The notes: generated from the sequence alone by a model not told the origin. Numbered from the stretch's first letter, positions 1 to 8,095 are shown. The stretch is DNA of 18,176 nucleotides from an uncultured Bacteroidales bacterium (GCA_900542185.1 UQMZ01000059.1:1-18176), one strand, 5' to 3'. A program made the numbers and translations.

Positions 1-40
1 CTCTCCGTCGTCGGCAGCGTCAGATGTGTATAAGAGACAG
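1..40 (+). other. Illumina Nextera adapter (assembly artefact)
   Basis: Bases 8-21 are the Nextera read-1 tail and bases 22-40 (AGATGTGTATAAGAGACAG) are the Tn5 mosaic end used for tagmentation. Bases 1-7 (CTCTCCG) match, from memory, the last seven bases of the Nextera XT i5 index S511. This is library adapter left on the contig end, not genomic DNA. Translated, it gives the tell-tale peptide MCIRDS in one frame and MYKRQ in another, so a start codon at 24 or 26 must not be used for the first gene. Confidence 0.98.
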
Positions 41-41
41 T

Positions 42-668
42 CCCACCCGTCTGGAGCAGCTCGCCGACAACCTCTCCACCGCCGTGTCCTGGCTCATGAG
101 CCCCCTCCTGATGCCCGTATACGGCATCGTCCTGGTGTTCATGCTCACCCTCTACAGCTACGTCCCTATGGGCGTGAAGCTCGGCTTCACCCTGATTGTG
201 GCCGGTATCACCATCGTGGTGCCGGCGCTGATGGTGCTTTTGCTGAAACGCCTCGGCATGGTCGACGACCTCGGCCTTAACGGCCGGAAGGAACGCACCA
301 TACCCTACATCATCACCATCCTGTGCATGGGCGGCACCGCTGTGTTCTTAGCCATGAAGGGATTCCCGATGTGGGTTGTCATGTTCTATGCCGGCGGCGC
401 GTTGGCCGGTCTTATAGAGGTGATAATCAACAACTGGTGGAAGATCTCGGCCCACGGCGCCGGCGTGGCGGGACTCGTGGCCCTGTTGGTACGTATGTCG
501 CACACGCCGATGGTCAACCCCGATGTGCTGACATGGCTCATAGTGGCCGTGGCCTGCGCCGGCCTTACCGGCTCGGCCCGTCTCTGGCTCGGCCGCCACA
601 CGCTCGGACAGGTCCTGGCCGGTTATGCCGTCGGATTCTGCTCCGTTTACTTCCTGACTATGATTTAA
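42..668 (+). CDS. PAP2-family membrane phosphatase, 5'-truncated
   Basis: This is the C-terminal part (about 208 residues) of a polytopic membrane protein. Genuine sequence starts at base 41 after the adapter, and the reading frame is open into it, so the true start is missing. The PAP2 (phosphatidic acid phosphatase type 2 / lipid phosphatase) signature is visible in order: a basic stretch GRKERTIPY, then SAHGAG (position of the usual SGH), then ARLWLGRHTLGQVLAGYAVG, which matches the SRxxxxxHxxxD motif except that Q replaces the final Asp. Hydrophobic segments alternate with these motifs. Family members dephosphorylate lipid phosphates such as undecaprenyl diphosphate or phosphatidylglycerophosphate at the inner membrane; the substrate here is unknown. 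It ends 48 bp before ispG on the same strand, so cotranscription is possible. Confidence 0.8.
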   Translation, partial: PTRLEQLADNLSTAVSWLMSPLLMPVYGIVLVFMLTLYSYVPMGVKLGFTLIVAGITIVVPALMVLLLKRLGMVDDLGLNGRKERTIPYIITILCMGGTAVFLAMKGFPMWVVMFYAGGALAGLIEVIINNWWKISAHGAGVAGLVALLVRMSHTPMVNPDVLTWLIVAVACAGLTGSARLWLGRHTLGQVLAGYAVGFCSVYFLTMI

Positions 669-716
669 GAGCCTAAGACTTAAGGCTCTGTCAAAAAAAT
701 ATTACAATCCTGAATT

Positions 717-2279
717 ATGTCTATCTATAACTATAACCGCCGCCGCACGCTTCCGGTGCGGGTAGGCCGCATCACGATCGGAGGCGACGCCCCGATTGCC
801 ATACAGTCCATGACCAACACCGACACCAACGACACCGATGCCTGTGTGGCCCAGATCAAGACCATAGCCGACGCCGGCGCCGACCTGGTGCGCCTCACCA
901 CTCAGGGCGTACGCGAGGCATCCAATCTCGAAAATATCAAGAAAGGCCTCGGCTCCGACATTCCCCTGTCGGCCGACGTGCATTTCAACCCCAAAGCCGC
1001 GTTCGAAGCCGCCCTCCATGCCGATAAGGTGCGAATCAATCCCGGCAACTTCGTCGACGCGGCACGCACGTTCAGGAAACTGACATTCACCGACGAGGAA
1101 TATGCCGAGGAGATAGACCGCATACGCCGCACGCTCGTACCATTTCTGGAACTGTGCCGCGAGCATGACGTGGCCGTACGCTTAGGCGTGAACCACGGCT
1201 CGCTGTCCGACCGCATCATGAGCCGTTACGGGGACACTCCGGCCGGCATGGTGGAGTCCGTGATGGAATTCCTCAGGATAGCGCGCGAAATAAACTTCGA
1301 CCGTATCGTCATCTCGGTCAAGGCATCTAATGTGGTTGTGATGTATCAGACCGTCCTTCTGTTAGTCAAGGAGATGGATAAGGAAGGAATGTCGTTCCCG
1401 CTTCACTTAGGCGTGACGGAAGCCGGCGACGCCGAGGACGGCCGCATCAAATCGGCGGCGGGCATCGGAGCGCTGATGGCCCTCGGCCTCGGCGACACCA
1501 TCCGCGTGTCGCTCAGCGAACCGCCGGAAAACGAAGTGCCTGTGGCCCTGCTGCTGCGCGACTATATCACGGAACGCGACGGCCATGCCTCCATCGACGA
1601 GCCGCAGACCGTTATGCCCGGGCCGGCCCGTACATACTCAGCACCCTATGATGGCCAGCTGCCCGACGGCACATCCACCGTGGCATGGCACGCCGACAAG
1701 CCCTCGCCATCGTCAAACTTGATCGAGATCTCGGCCGCAGGGCCCAATCCGGTGGGAGCCATGGCCGCTGCCATCGACAATTACACCGCCACCGGCGGCA
1801 AACAGCCCGTGCTGATGCGCATGGCCTACGACGACGCCGACCTCGACGCCCTGCGCGTAAAGAGTGCCGCCGACTTCGGCACCCTCCTGCTCAACGGCTA
1901 CGGCTCGGGCATACGCATCGACAATCCCAACTTCGACGACGAGACTTTAGCACAACTTGAGCTTGACATACTCCAGGCCGTGCGTCTGCGCACCTCCAAG
2001 ACAGAATACATAGCCTGTCCCAGCTGCGGACGCACCCTGTTCGACCTGCAGGAGACCTTGAAAAAAGTGAAGGAAGCCACCAAGGACCTGAAGGGGCTGA
2101 AGATAGGCGTGATGGGCTGCATCGTAAACGGCCCCGGCGAGATGGCCGATGCCGACTACGGCTATGTCGGCGCCGGTCCCGGCCGCGTCTCCATCTACAA
2201 AGGCAAGGAATGCGTCGTCAAGAACATCCCCGCCGCCGAAGCCCTTCCCCGCCTCCTGGAAATAATAGCGCAAGGATGA
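717..2279 (+). CDS. ispG: 4-hydroxy-3-methylbut-2-enyl diphosphate synthase (IspG/GcpE)
   Basis: IspG reduces 2-C-methyl-D-erythritol 2,4-cyclodiphosphate to HMBPP, the penultimate step of the MEP isoprenoid pathway, using a [4Fe-4S] cluster. The 520-residue protein opens with the TIM-barrel domain (VGRITIGGDAPIAIQSMTNTDT near residue 15, then KVRINPGN and RLGVNHGSL). It ends with the cluster domain: C434 and C437 in CPSCGRT, C468 in GCIVNGPGE, and E475 as the fourth ligand. It is much longer than the roughly 370-residue E. coli enzyme because an extra domain (about residues 290-420) lies between barrel and cluster domain, as in plant, Chlamydia and Bacteroidota enzymes. The insert looks shorter than the roughly 600-residue forms I associate with Bacteroides. 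The final codons form the 5' arm of a hairpin and are duplicated downstream of the KilA-N gene. Confidence 0.97.
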   Translation: MSIYNYNRRRTLPVRVGRITIGGDAPIAIQSMTNTDTNDTDACVAQIKTIADAGADLVRLTTQGVREASNLENIKKGLGSDIPLSADVHFNPKAAFEAALHADKVRINPGNFVDAARTFRKLTFTDEEYAEEIDRIRRTLVPFLELCREHDVAVRLGVNHGSLSDRIMSRYGDTPAGMVESVMEFLRIAREINFDRIVISVKASNVVVMYQTVLLLVKEMDKEGMSFPLHLGVTEAGDAEDGRIKSAAGIGALMALGLGDTIRVSLSEPPENEVPVALLLRDYITERDGHASIDEPQTVMPGPARTYSAPYDGQLPDGTSTVAWHADKPSPSSNLIEISAAGPNPVGAMAAAIDNYTATGGKQPVLMRMAYDDADLDALRVKSAADFGTLLLNGYGSGIRIDNPNFDDETLAQLELDILQAVRLRTSKTEYIACPSCGRTLFDLQETLKKVKEATKDLKGLKIGVMGCIVNGPGEMADADYGYVGAGPGRVSIYKGKECVVKNIPAAEALPRLLEIIAQG

Positions 2280-2280
2280 C
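2233..2280 (+). repeat. Direct repeat copy 1: 3' end of ispG
   Basis: This 48-bp stretch matches 3268-3315 at 45 of 48 positions (differences at 2236, 2246 and 2257). The last 23 bp (2258-2280, from GGAAATAATAG to GGATGAC) are identical. Together the two copies bracket the KilA-N gene. Confidence 0.9.
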
Positions 2281-2296
2281 GCCCTGTCATCCTTGC
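2270..2296 (+). terminator. Hairpin overlapping the ispG stop codon
   Basis: A perfect 11-bp stem GCAAGGATGAC / GTCATCCTTGC with a 5-nt loop (GCCCT) includes the ispG TGA in its 5' arm. It is followed by CGTTTATCTC, a weak U-tract, so termination may be inefficient. The duplicated copy of this site at 3302-3336 also forms a perfect hairpin but with a different 3' arm and loop. Confidence 0.55.
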
Positions 2297-2342
2297 CGTT
2301 TATCTCTTAACCGTACCAGATTACGTTGTATCTATGAGAGTA

Positions 2343-3146
2343 TTATTTTAACAGTTCCCTGTCATTTTCTCCGCTTTTGAGAACGCTCATCTGGTGTATG
2401 GCAATCTTATTCAGTCTTATCAATCGTTCGGATTGGGATATTCCCTGCTCAATAAAAACCGCATTAATGTTCTCCATATTGGAAAGACATATAAGTTCAT
2501 TGATAGAGGCGTAATCGCGGATATTCCCTTTCAAGTCGGGGTTAGCATCGCGCCACTGCCTGGCCGTCAGGCCGAACATCGCCACATTCAACACATCCGC
2601 TTCGTTAGCATAAATAATGCTCGCCTGGGTCTTGGTAATTTCAGCAGGAATGAGATTATGTTTGATGGCATCTGTGTGGATACGGTAGTTTATTTTCGAC
2701 AGCTCGCGCTTGGCAGACCAACCTACAATACGTTGTTCTTCCTCCTTGAGTCGCTGAAATTCCTTGACGATATAAACCTTGAATTCCGGACTTATCCACA
2801 TTGCAAACTCAAATGCAATATCCTTATGGGCGTATGTCCCACCATATCGTCCCGCTTTTGCTTGCAAGGATATTGCATGAGTCTTGGATACAAATTCCTT
2901 TACGCTTATTTTGAAGCTATTAAGGCCCGATTGATTTCTAATTATGGCGAATTCGCCATAATTAAAATCGGGATTATACACTTTCTCCCAGATACCTATA
3001 AACTCCAATGTATTACGATTGCGAAGCCAGTCTGTAATGAAGAAGTCTCCATCTTTCGCACGCATCATGTCAGTAAGGCAGATATAATCCTCTCCGTTGA
3101 CTTTTGCAATATTGACTTCCGTACCCTTGACTGTTATCTTTGTCAT
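2343..3146 (-). CDS. KilA-N domain protein
   Basis: The 267-residue protein carries a KilA-N domain over about residues 15-130: YICLTDMMRAKDG near the start, the segment FNYGEFAIIRNQSGLNSFKI, TYAHKDIAFEFAMWISPEFK, then KEFQRLKEEE. KilA-N is a presumed DNA-binding domain of phages, large DNA viruses and mobile bacterial DNA. The C-terminal half (about 140-267) is not one I recognise; it contains TARQWRDANPDLKGN and looks helical. The gene is visibly more AT-rich than its neighbours and points against ispG. Its ATG overlaps the stop of a short upstream ORF in an ATGA arrangement. It lies between two copies of the ispG 3' end with no integrase or phage gene nearby, so it is best read as horizontally acquired cargo. 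Its biological role is unknown. Confidence 0.9.
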   Translation of the reverse strand: MTKITVKGTEVNIAKVNGEDYICLTDMMRAKDGDFFITDWLRNRNTLEFIGIWEKVYNPDFNYGEFAIIRNQSGLNSFKISVKEFVSKTHAISLQAKAGRYGGTYAHKDIAFEFAMWISPEFKVYIVKEFQRLKEEEQRIVGWSAKRELSKINYRIHTDAIKHNLIPAEITKTQASIIYANEADVLNVAMFGLTARQWRDANPDLKGNIRDYASINELICLSNMENINAVFIEQGISQSERLIRLNKIAIHQMSVLKSGENDRELLK

Positions 3147-3199
3147 ATTCCATTAATTCTAATATCTGCTAATTTATATAAAAATTCTGAGATTCCCAT
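3143..3199 (-). CDS. Possible 18-codon ORF coupled to the KilA-N gene
   Basis: ATG at 3199 opens MGISEFLYKLADIRINGI, and its TGA overlaps the KilA-N ATG by the ATGA arrangement common in translational coupling. There is no recognisable domain and no clear ribosome-binding site. It may be a leader peptide, the tail of a decayed upstream gene, or chance. The overlap is its only support. Confidence 0.25.
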   Translation of the reverse strand: MGISEFLYKLADIRINGI

Positions 3200-3236
3200 A
3201 TTTAGGATAATAAAGAAAACATTTCCTTTTTGAAAA

Positions 3237-3314
3237 AATACGGAATACGTGATGAAAAACAGTCCGACCGACGAAGCCCTGCCCCGCCTCCCGGAAATAA
3301 TAGCGCAAGGATGA
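3237..3314 (+). pseudogene. Displaced, decayed 3' end of ispG
   Basis: In the frame ending at TGA 3312-3314 this reads NTEYVMKNSPTDEALPRLPEIIAQG, against GKECVVKNIPAAEALPRLLEIIAQG at the real IspG C-terminus. Similarity fades upstream of about 3237, where the frame hits a stop. The last 23 bp plus the following C are identical to functional ispG, while the part before carries both synonymous and amino-acid-changing differences, as expected of a fragment no longer under selection. It is a C-terminal fragment only, without a domain or plausible function. Confidence 0.75.
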
Positions 3315-3315
3315 C
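3268..3315 (+). repeat. Direct repeat copy 2: ispG 3' end
   Basis: Second copy of the 48-bp repeat at 2233-2280 (45/48 identical). The offset between copies is 1035 bp, which is the size of the inserted unit. It lies at the outer border of the AT-rich KilA-N segment, where sequence returns to the GC-rich type. Confidence 0.9.
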
Positions 3316-3336
3316 TAAATCCGGCATCCTTGCGCT
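3302..3336. terminator. Convergent terminator between ispG remnant and ccsBA
   Basis: A 12-bp perfect stem (AGCGCAAGGATG / CATCCTTGCGCT) with an 11-nt loop. On the minus strand it follows the ccsBA stop (3358) and is trailed by ATTATTTCC, so it may terminate the minus-strand envelope operon. It was probably the original ispG terminator before the insertion. Confidence 0.5.
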
Positions 3337-3357
3337 GACATATCGAATCCGCATGAG

Positions 3358-5265
3358 TTATGCGTACGAGTGCAGGCCCGGCAGGAGGTAGTTGGCGCCG
3401 AAGTATGTGAACAGCACCGACAGGACGGCCAGCAGCAGATACCAATGCAGCACACGCGGCTTACGGAAGCATTTCAGAGGCCGGGAAGCCCAGTGCATGG
3501 GAACGGAATAGATTAGGAACATCACCAGCGCGCAGGTCTCCTTGGGATCCCAGCCCCAATAACGTCCCCACGACTGATTGGCCCAGACGGCGCCGATGAA
3601 CATTCCGGCTCCGAGCAGGAACACGGCCGGCACGAGAATGAGGCGGTTCATGCGCGACAATGCGGCCTCGTTCTCCTTATTACGACTGCACAGCGCCACG
3701 GTCGACAGCACAGCCATCAGCAGGAACAGCACATACGAAATCATGACTATGGCCACATGCACTGACAGCAACGGACTGCCCAGCACGGGCATCAGCATCC
3801 CGATACGTGGCGTCCGGCCCCCCATCACGGCCACGAACAACGTCATCGCTCCGATGCACGACAACGCTCCGCGCAGTATGTCCGACCTCAGACATACCGC
3901 CCCGCACAAGGCCGCCAACGCCATGAACATCATCATCTCCGGGCCGTTGGAAAGGGGCACATGTCCGCTGATCCACCACAACACTCCCAGGATGGCTCCT
4001 ATATAAATAAGGAGAAGCCATGTCACCGTCATCATGGCCATACGGATGTTCCGGCCGATCCGGCGCCGCGAGATGCCGGCATACAGATAGAAGCCCCCGG
4101 CCAGAAGGACGATAATGGCCGCCAGCAAGGGGCGTCCCCACTTGTTGTACAGCCGCTCCGCCTCTATCCTTGTTTCGGAAGGGAGCGTGTCGGCGCCGGC
4201 ATATTTACGCTGGCCGGCAATCAGACCGGACAGGAGTTCGTTGGCGCGGATGTTGTGGCCGGCCAGCAGGTTTTCCTTTATGTCGGGCATCGTGGTCTGC
4301 ATGAACTTCCACTGCTCCAGCTCCATGCGCGACGGACGTTTGCCCGTCAGCGACAGCCATTCCAGATGCCCCTCCGCCGTCCGGTAGGGATAGATTTTGA
4401 ACGCCTCGCCGGTACCCAGCCAGTTTATCAGACCCAGCTTCTCGGCTTCCGCCTTCCTCTGTTTGGGAGTCGCGTCGGCCACGCTTCCCGCATTGGCCTC
4501 GTAGTCCCGCAACCATTCTTCATAATAGAACAGCCATCCGGACAACACCTGTTCGGCAGTCATACCCTGATACGAGTCCGAGTCATACAGTCGTATCGTC
4601 ACGTCGCGGGCCATAGTCTGCATCGGACAGACGCGGTCGTTCCAGTACACATATACCTTTCCGAGATTCGACGCAAGGGGACGCTGCATGGCCGGCAACT
4701 CCGCGGCATCGCACAGGGCCGGCATCATGGCTAAGCAGAGCAGCACGGCGCCCTTACGGCTCCTCAGAAGCGCACGCCAGGGTGTGCGCCGCTGAAAGAA
4801 GAATCCGATCATCCCTATTCCCAACAGGATGTAGCCCGTATATGTTATGCCCGTGCCCCAGGGGTCGTGGCTCACCGACAGGGTCGAGCCGTCGGGACTC
4901 ATGCCCGACTGAAAGAACCGCCAGCCGTCGTATTCCCCAACCTTGTTCATCGACACGTTCACGTCGTGGCCGTCGATGCGGAGCACACTGCGGAAATCCA
5001 TCGGCGTGGTAGTGCCGGGATAGAAGTCGATGTCGGCCTCGACAAGCGATATTTCGAACGGGAAGGTGCCGTCGCCGGGACCCGACGTCTTTACGAACGT
5101 GCGCACCGGGGCCGCGCCGTCACGCAGCATAAGCTCACCCTGAATGCCCGCGTAATGAGTGACAATTGCCCCGGCCACGATTATGGCCAGGGCAATGTGT
5201 ATCAGTAATGTGAATGGTTGTCTTGACATCATATTATATACGTGTCCGGGAATTTTATATTGCAT
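3358..5265 (-). CDS. Fused cytochrome c synthase CcsBA (System II)
   Basis: A 635-residue polytopic membrane protein. The N-terminal part resembles ResB/CcsB: a TM near residues 18-38, a periplasmic region with GTTTPMDFRSVLRI and GWRFFQSGMSPDG, then further TMs. The C-terminal part is CcsA: ISGHVPLSNGPEM and LSVHVAIVMISY supply the conserved histidines, the WWD heme-handling motif is WGRYWGWDPKET (starts near 566), and the protein ends GANYLLPGLHSYA. System II enzymes carry heme across the inner membrane and attach it to CXXCH cysteines. The 5' end overlaps the stop of the di-heme gene by 11 bp, so the two are translationally linked and the neighbour is the obvious client. ATGs at 5232 and 5229 (MMSRQPF) are possible later starts. 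No CcsX-type thioredoxin is seen in the cluster. Confidence 0.92.
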   Translation of the reverse strand: MQYKIPGHVYNMMSRQPFTLLIHIALAIIVAGAIVTHYAGIQGELMLRDGAAPVRTFVKTSGPGDGTFPFEISLVEADIDFYPGTTTPMDFRSVLRIDGHDVNVSMNKVGEYDGWRFFQSGMSPDGSTLSVSHDPWGTGITYTGYILLGIGMIGFFFQRRTPWRALLRSRKGAVLLCLAMMPALCDAAELPAMQRPLASNLGKVYVYWNDRVCPMQTMARDVTIRLYDSDSYQGMTAEQVLSGWLFYYEEWLRDYEANAGSVADATPKQRKAEAEKLGLINWLGTGEAFKIYPYRTAEGHLEWLSLTGKRPSRMELEQWKFMQTTMPDIKENLLAGHNIRANELLSGLIAGQRKYAGADTLPSETRIEAERLYNKWGRPLLAAIIVLLAGGFYLYAGISRRRIGRNIRMAMMTVTWLLLIYIGAILGVLWWISGHVPLSNGPEMMMFMALAALCGAVCLRSDILRGALSCIGAMTLFVAVMGGRTPRIGMLMPVLGSPLLSVHVAIVMISYVLFLLMAVLSTVALCSRNKENEAALSRMNRLILVPAVFLLGAGMFIGAVWANQSWGRYWGWDPKETCALVMFLIYSVPMHWASRPLKCFRKPRVLHWYLLLAVLSVLFTYFGANYLLPGLHSYA

Positions 5266-6901
5266 CCACGAATTTTATGATCGCGTCCCTGTCTTTTTTC
5301 GGGAGCTTCCGGAACTGCTCGATGCTGTAGCGCGCGTCGCTCCGGGGCGAATATCCATGCCACATGATGGCCTCCATTGCGTTGCGGGCGCGGCAGTCGT
5401 GCATCCGGTCGGCAGTGGGGCTACCGGTTATTTTCTGATGTAGCCCGCGGCCCCACAGGGGCGTAGTGCGGCACCATCCGCCACGGATATCATTAGCCAT
5501 CAGCAGCTTGTGCTGCACCATGTCGGTATAGGGCCAGATGGTCTGATACGGGAACCGGGGTAGCTCGTTGCCCGTGAAGAATTTGGCGGGGTCAACGATA
5601 TTGTCCGGGCCTGTGGTCCATGAGGGACGGTGACAGTAGTCGCAGCCAATCTGAGAGAAAAGCTCGCGACCCCTCCGCACGTCGGGATCGTCCACGTCAC
5701 GCACGGCCGGCACGGCCAGACCGCGGTGCCACACCATCAGGTCGGTATATTCGTCGTCGCTCATCTCCACATCCAGGTTCTTGTCGTTCAGATACGCCTT
5801 GATGCGATCCTCCATCGTGCCCTGCCAGTATTCCGGATGATTGTGCTTGGGGTCGATACGCGCGATGTATGTATCGAAACCGGCCTGCACTTCGGGATCC
5901 GTAGCCGAATACTGTGCGTAAGTCCCGGCCGCGTCAAGGTAGTGGTAGCGTCGGTCGGAACGTGTCACGTTTGTGATGTTCCAGATGGCGTTGGCGCCGG
6001 CGGCATCCTGCAGCGGGCCGCGCGACAGGGCGTAAGTGAACCTGCGCGCATAGCCCGTACCGTCACCCTGCAACTTGTTGGCATACATCGAAGCCCAGTT
6101 TCCTCCGGCATAGAAAGCCGGATTGAGCCCGTTGGGCAGCAGACCGTCGCTTTCCTCCTTGCGGTACTGCGCCAGCAGATCCTCCTCCGTGATGGCGTCG
6201 AGGAGTCCGGTGCCGTATATGCCGATGGTCGACTCGAGCTTCACGGCATAATCGCCGGGAAGCTGATAACCGCGGTTCACCACATAGATGGCGTCCTTGG
6301 GCATTGTCACTTCGGGATACTGCAGCGAATAGGTCTCGCCGTCGTCAAAGCGGTTGCCCCACTCGTCGGTTGCCTCGGCCCAGTGTACCCTGATCTTGGA
6401 TTCGTCCACCGGCGCCTTGAACGGAGCCACGGCGTGTCCCTGGGGCATGCCGGCCAGCCAGCGGACATAGCCTTCCGTCTTGGGGTCGTACACCACGAGC
6501 AGACAGCCGTTGCCTATCTCATTGGTGTTGAATTCGCCTTCAGGCACACGCTGTCCGTGACCGTAGTTCGGATGACAGTGCATGCACGAGGTCCGGATAT
6601 ATGCCGGACCCAGGCCCGAACGGACGCCCGTCCGGTTGGCCATGAACGGCTTCTCGAACAGTGCCTCGCCGTTCTTGAACGACTGGTACAGTCCCTGATT
6701 CTCCACCGCCGGCGCAGGTTGCTCGTATGCGTTGGTGGTGCTCAACAATGTGGTGCCCAGCTCGCCGCCGGCATAATACCACTCGGGTTTCTCCCGGCTC
6801 GGGGGTACCGGATCGTCTGTGATTTTCTCCTCCGAGCACGAAACTGCCGTCGCCCCCAACAGAGCGACGGACAGCATGTTTAATATGGAATAATATTTCA
6901 T
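5255..6901 (-). CDS. Di-heme oxidoreductase-family lipoprotein
   Basis: The 548-residue protein starts with a lipoprotein signal peptide ending TAVSC (Cys22), so it is probably anchored to a membrane of the envelope. Two c-type heme sites are present: CMHCH at 106-110, early in the protein, and CDYCH at 420-424. The GRELFSQIGCDYCHRP context is typical of the family often annotated as thiol oxidoreductase or di-heme oxidoreductase (DHOR), related to MauG/cytochrome c peroxidases. Proteins of this family often neighbour imelysin genes, as here. The chemistry is not established; electron transfer or metal redox during uptake is an inference. It lies 33 bp downstream of the imelysin gene and overlaps ccsBA. 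Confidence 0.88.
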   Translation of the reverse strand: MKYYSILNMLSVALLGATAVSCSEEKITDDPVPPSREKPEWYYAGGELGTTLLSTTNAYEQPAPAVENQGLYQSFKNGEALFEKPFMANRTGVRSGLGPAYIRTSCMHCHPNYGHGQRVPEGEFNTNEIGNGCLLVVYDPKTEGYVRWLAGMPQGHAVAPFKAPVDESKIRVHWAEATDEWGNRFDDGETYSLQYPEVTMPKDAIYVVNRGYQLPGDYAVKLESTIGIYGTGLLDAITEEDLLAQYRKEESDGLLPNGLNPAFYAGGNWASMYANKLQGDGTGYARRFTYALSRGPLQDAAGANAIWNITNVTRSDRRYHYLDAAGTYAQYSATDPEVQAGFDTYIARIDPKHNHPEYWQGTMEDRIKAYLNDKNLDVEMSDDEYTDLMVWHRGLAVPAVRDVDDPDVRRGRELFSQIGCDYCHRPSWTTGPDNIVDPAKFFTGNELPRFPYQTIWPYTDMVQHKLLMANDIRGGWCRTTPLWGRGLHQKITGSPTADRMHDCRARNAMEAIMWHGYSPRSDARYSIEQFRKLPKKDRDAIIKFVDAI

Positions 6902-6934
6902 GATCTGAATAATAGACGCGACAGGCGCTGTTCC

Positions 6935-8095
6935 TTATCTTCCGGTTACGACGGCGGCGGCATCCTCAAGCGCCGCAACAAGATCGGTACCCGCTGCCTT
7001 CATCGCAGCCTCGGCTTCCGCTCCGGTGGCAGTCTTGGCGAACGGCTCCGGAATCCGTTCAATTGCCGCAATCGCGTTCTCTATGGCGGTACGCACGGCT
7101 GCGTCGGCGGTCGGGTTCTGCACCTTGACATAGTCGCTCACCGAGGGCTGACCCGAACGCGAACCGCAATAGGCGTTGCGTACCGAACGGATGTTGTCGG
7201 CGAAGTCCTCGATAGAGTTCAGCGAGTAGGGCGACTCAATATAGTTCTTGTCCTCGCTCGACGATCCGAGATGCGGACGCCCTATCTTCGTATTGCCCAC
7301 CTCGTCGGCGATGTCGATGCATCCCTGGATTATCTCCTCGGCGGCCTCCTGATATGTCTTGAAACGCGAGCCTGCCTGTCCGGCGTTCATCATTTCCCAG
7401 CCATAGTTCTCGCCGTAGTCCAACTCGGCTTCCTCCAGTATGGCCTTCTTGGCCTCGCTCAGCGCGTCCGTACCGGCCCAGCATGCCTCAAGACATACGC
7501 ACTGGGCGCACAGGTCGTCGGCCACGGCCACGAGATACTCCATTTCCTCGGGCGTATAGTCGGTGGAATGCACCAGAGCGGTGTTCTCGTCGGCGCTCAG
7601 CTCAAACAGCATGTACTCCACGGCGTGGAATCCGATGAGGCCGTAGCCGCCGTTGTTCTCCAGCGTCCAGGGATTGCCACTGCGTATCTGGGCCAGCAGG
7701 TTGTCCATAGCCGCCTTGTCGAGAGGCCAGGAGTCGATATGCGGGTCGATGTTATGGTTTGCGGCCGGGCCGAACAGGAACGCCTCGGAAAGCTCCCAGC
7801 TCTTGCGGGCCTTTTTCCAAGCCTCGCCGGCTGCCTTGATGTCAGACTCGGCCAGTGTTCCTGCCTCGTGCTTGCTCTGCATTGTGTGGCACAGCTCGCG
7901 CATCTCGATGGCGGCGTCGGCCATGTCCTTGTATGTGGGAAGCACCGTATTGGTCACATATTCCTGTGTGGCACTCTGCAGTGACTTCTCCTTCTCGCTC
8001 AGAGTCCCGGAATCCGGACCGTCGTTCGACTCCGAACAGGAGGAGACAGCCATGGCAAACGCTCCTAAGAGCATGAATTTAGTTAGATTCTTCAT
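6935..8095 (-). CDS. Imelysin-family lipoprotein (peptidase M75-like)
   Basis: A 386-residue protein with a lipoprotein signal (FAMAVSSC, Cys20). The imelysin core motif GxHxxE appears as GFHAVEY at 155-161 (H157, E160), followed by NYGWEMMNAGQAGSRFKTYQEA and IGRPHLGSSSEDKNYIESPYSLNSIEDF. Imelysins are helical envelope proteins, named after a Pseudomonas protease; they are now mostly linked to iron uptake (EfeO, IrpA) and Bacteroides homologues are known. Placement between an outer-membrane barrel and a di-heme lipoprotein supports surface or periplasmic metal handling. Whether it has peptidase activity cannot be told from sequence. The gap to the upstream barrel gene is 44 bp with no clear promoter, so one operon is likely. 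Confidence 0.9.
   Translation of the reverse strand: MKNLTKFMLLGAFAMAVSSCSESNDGPDSGTLSEKEKSLQSATQEYVTNTVLPTYKDMADAAIEMRELCHTMQSKHEAGTLAESDIKAAGEAWKKARKSWELSEAFLFGPAANHNIDPHIDSWPLDKAAMDNLLAQIRSGNPWTLENNGGYGLIGFHAVEYMLFELSADENTALVHSTDYTPEEMEYLVAVADDLCAQCVCLEACWAGTDALSEAKKAILEEAELDYGENYGWEMMNAGQAGSRFKTYQEAAEEIIQGCIDIADEVGNTKIGRPHLGSSSEDKNYIESPYSLNSIEDFADNIRSVRNAYCGSRSGQPSVSDYVKVQNPTADAAVRTAIENAIAAIERIPEPFAKTATGAEAEAAMKAAGTDLVAALEDAAAVVTGR

Noticed and set aside
669..688. Hairpin GAGCCT/AGGCTC after the PAP2 gene as a terminator
   Set aside because: Six-bp stem with an eight-base loop and followed by an A-run, not a T-run, on the coding strand.
2394..3233. Plus-strand 279-codon open frame
   Set aside because: It is antisense to the KilA-N gene, whose protein has clear domain motifs; the plus frame shows none.
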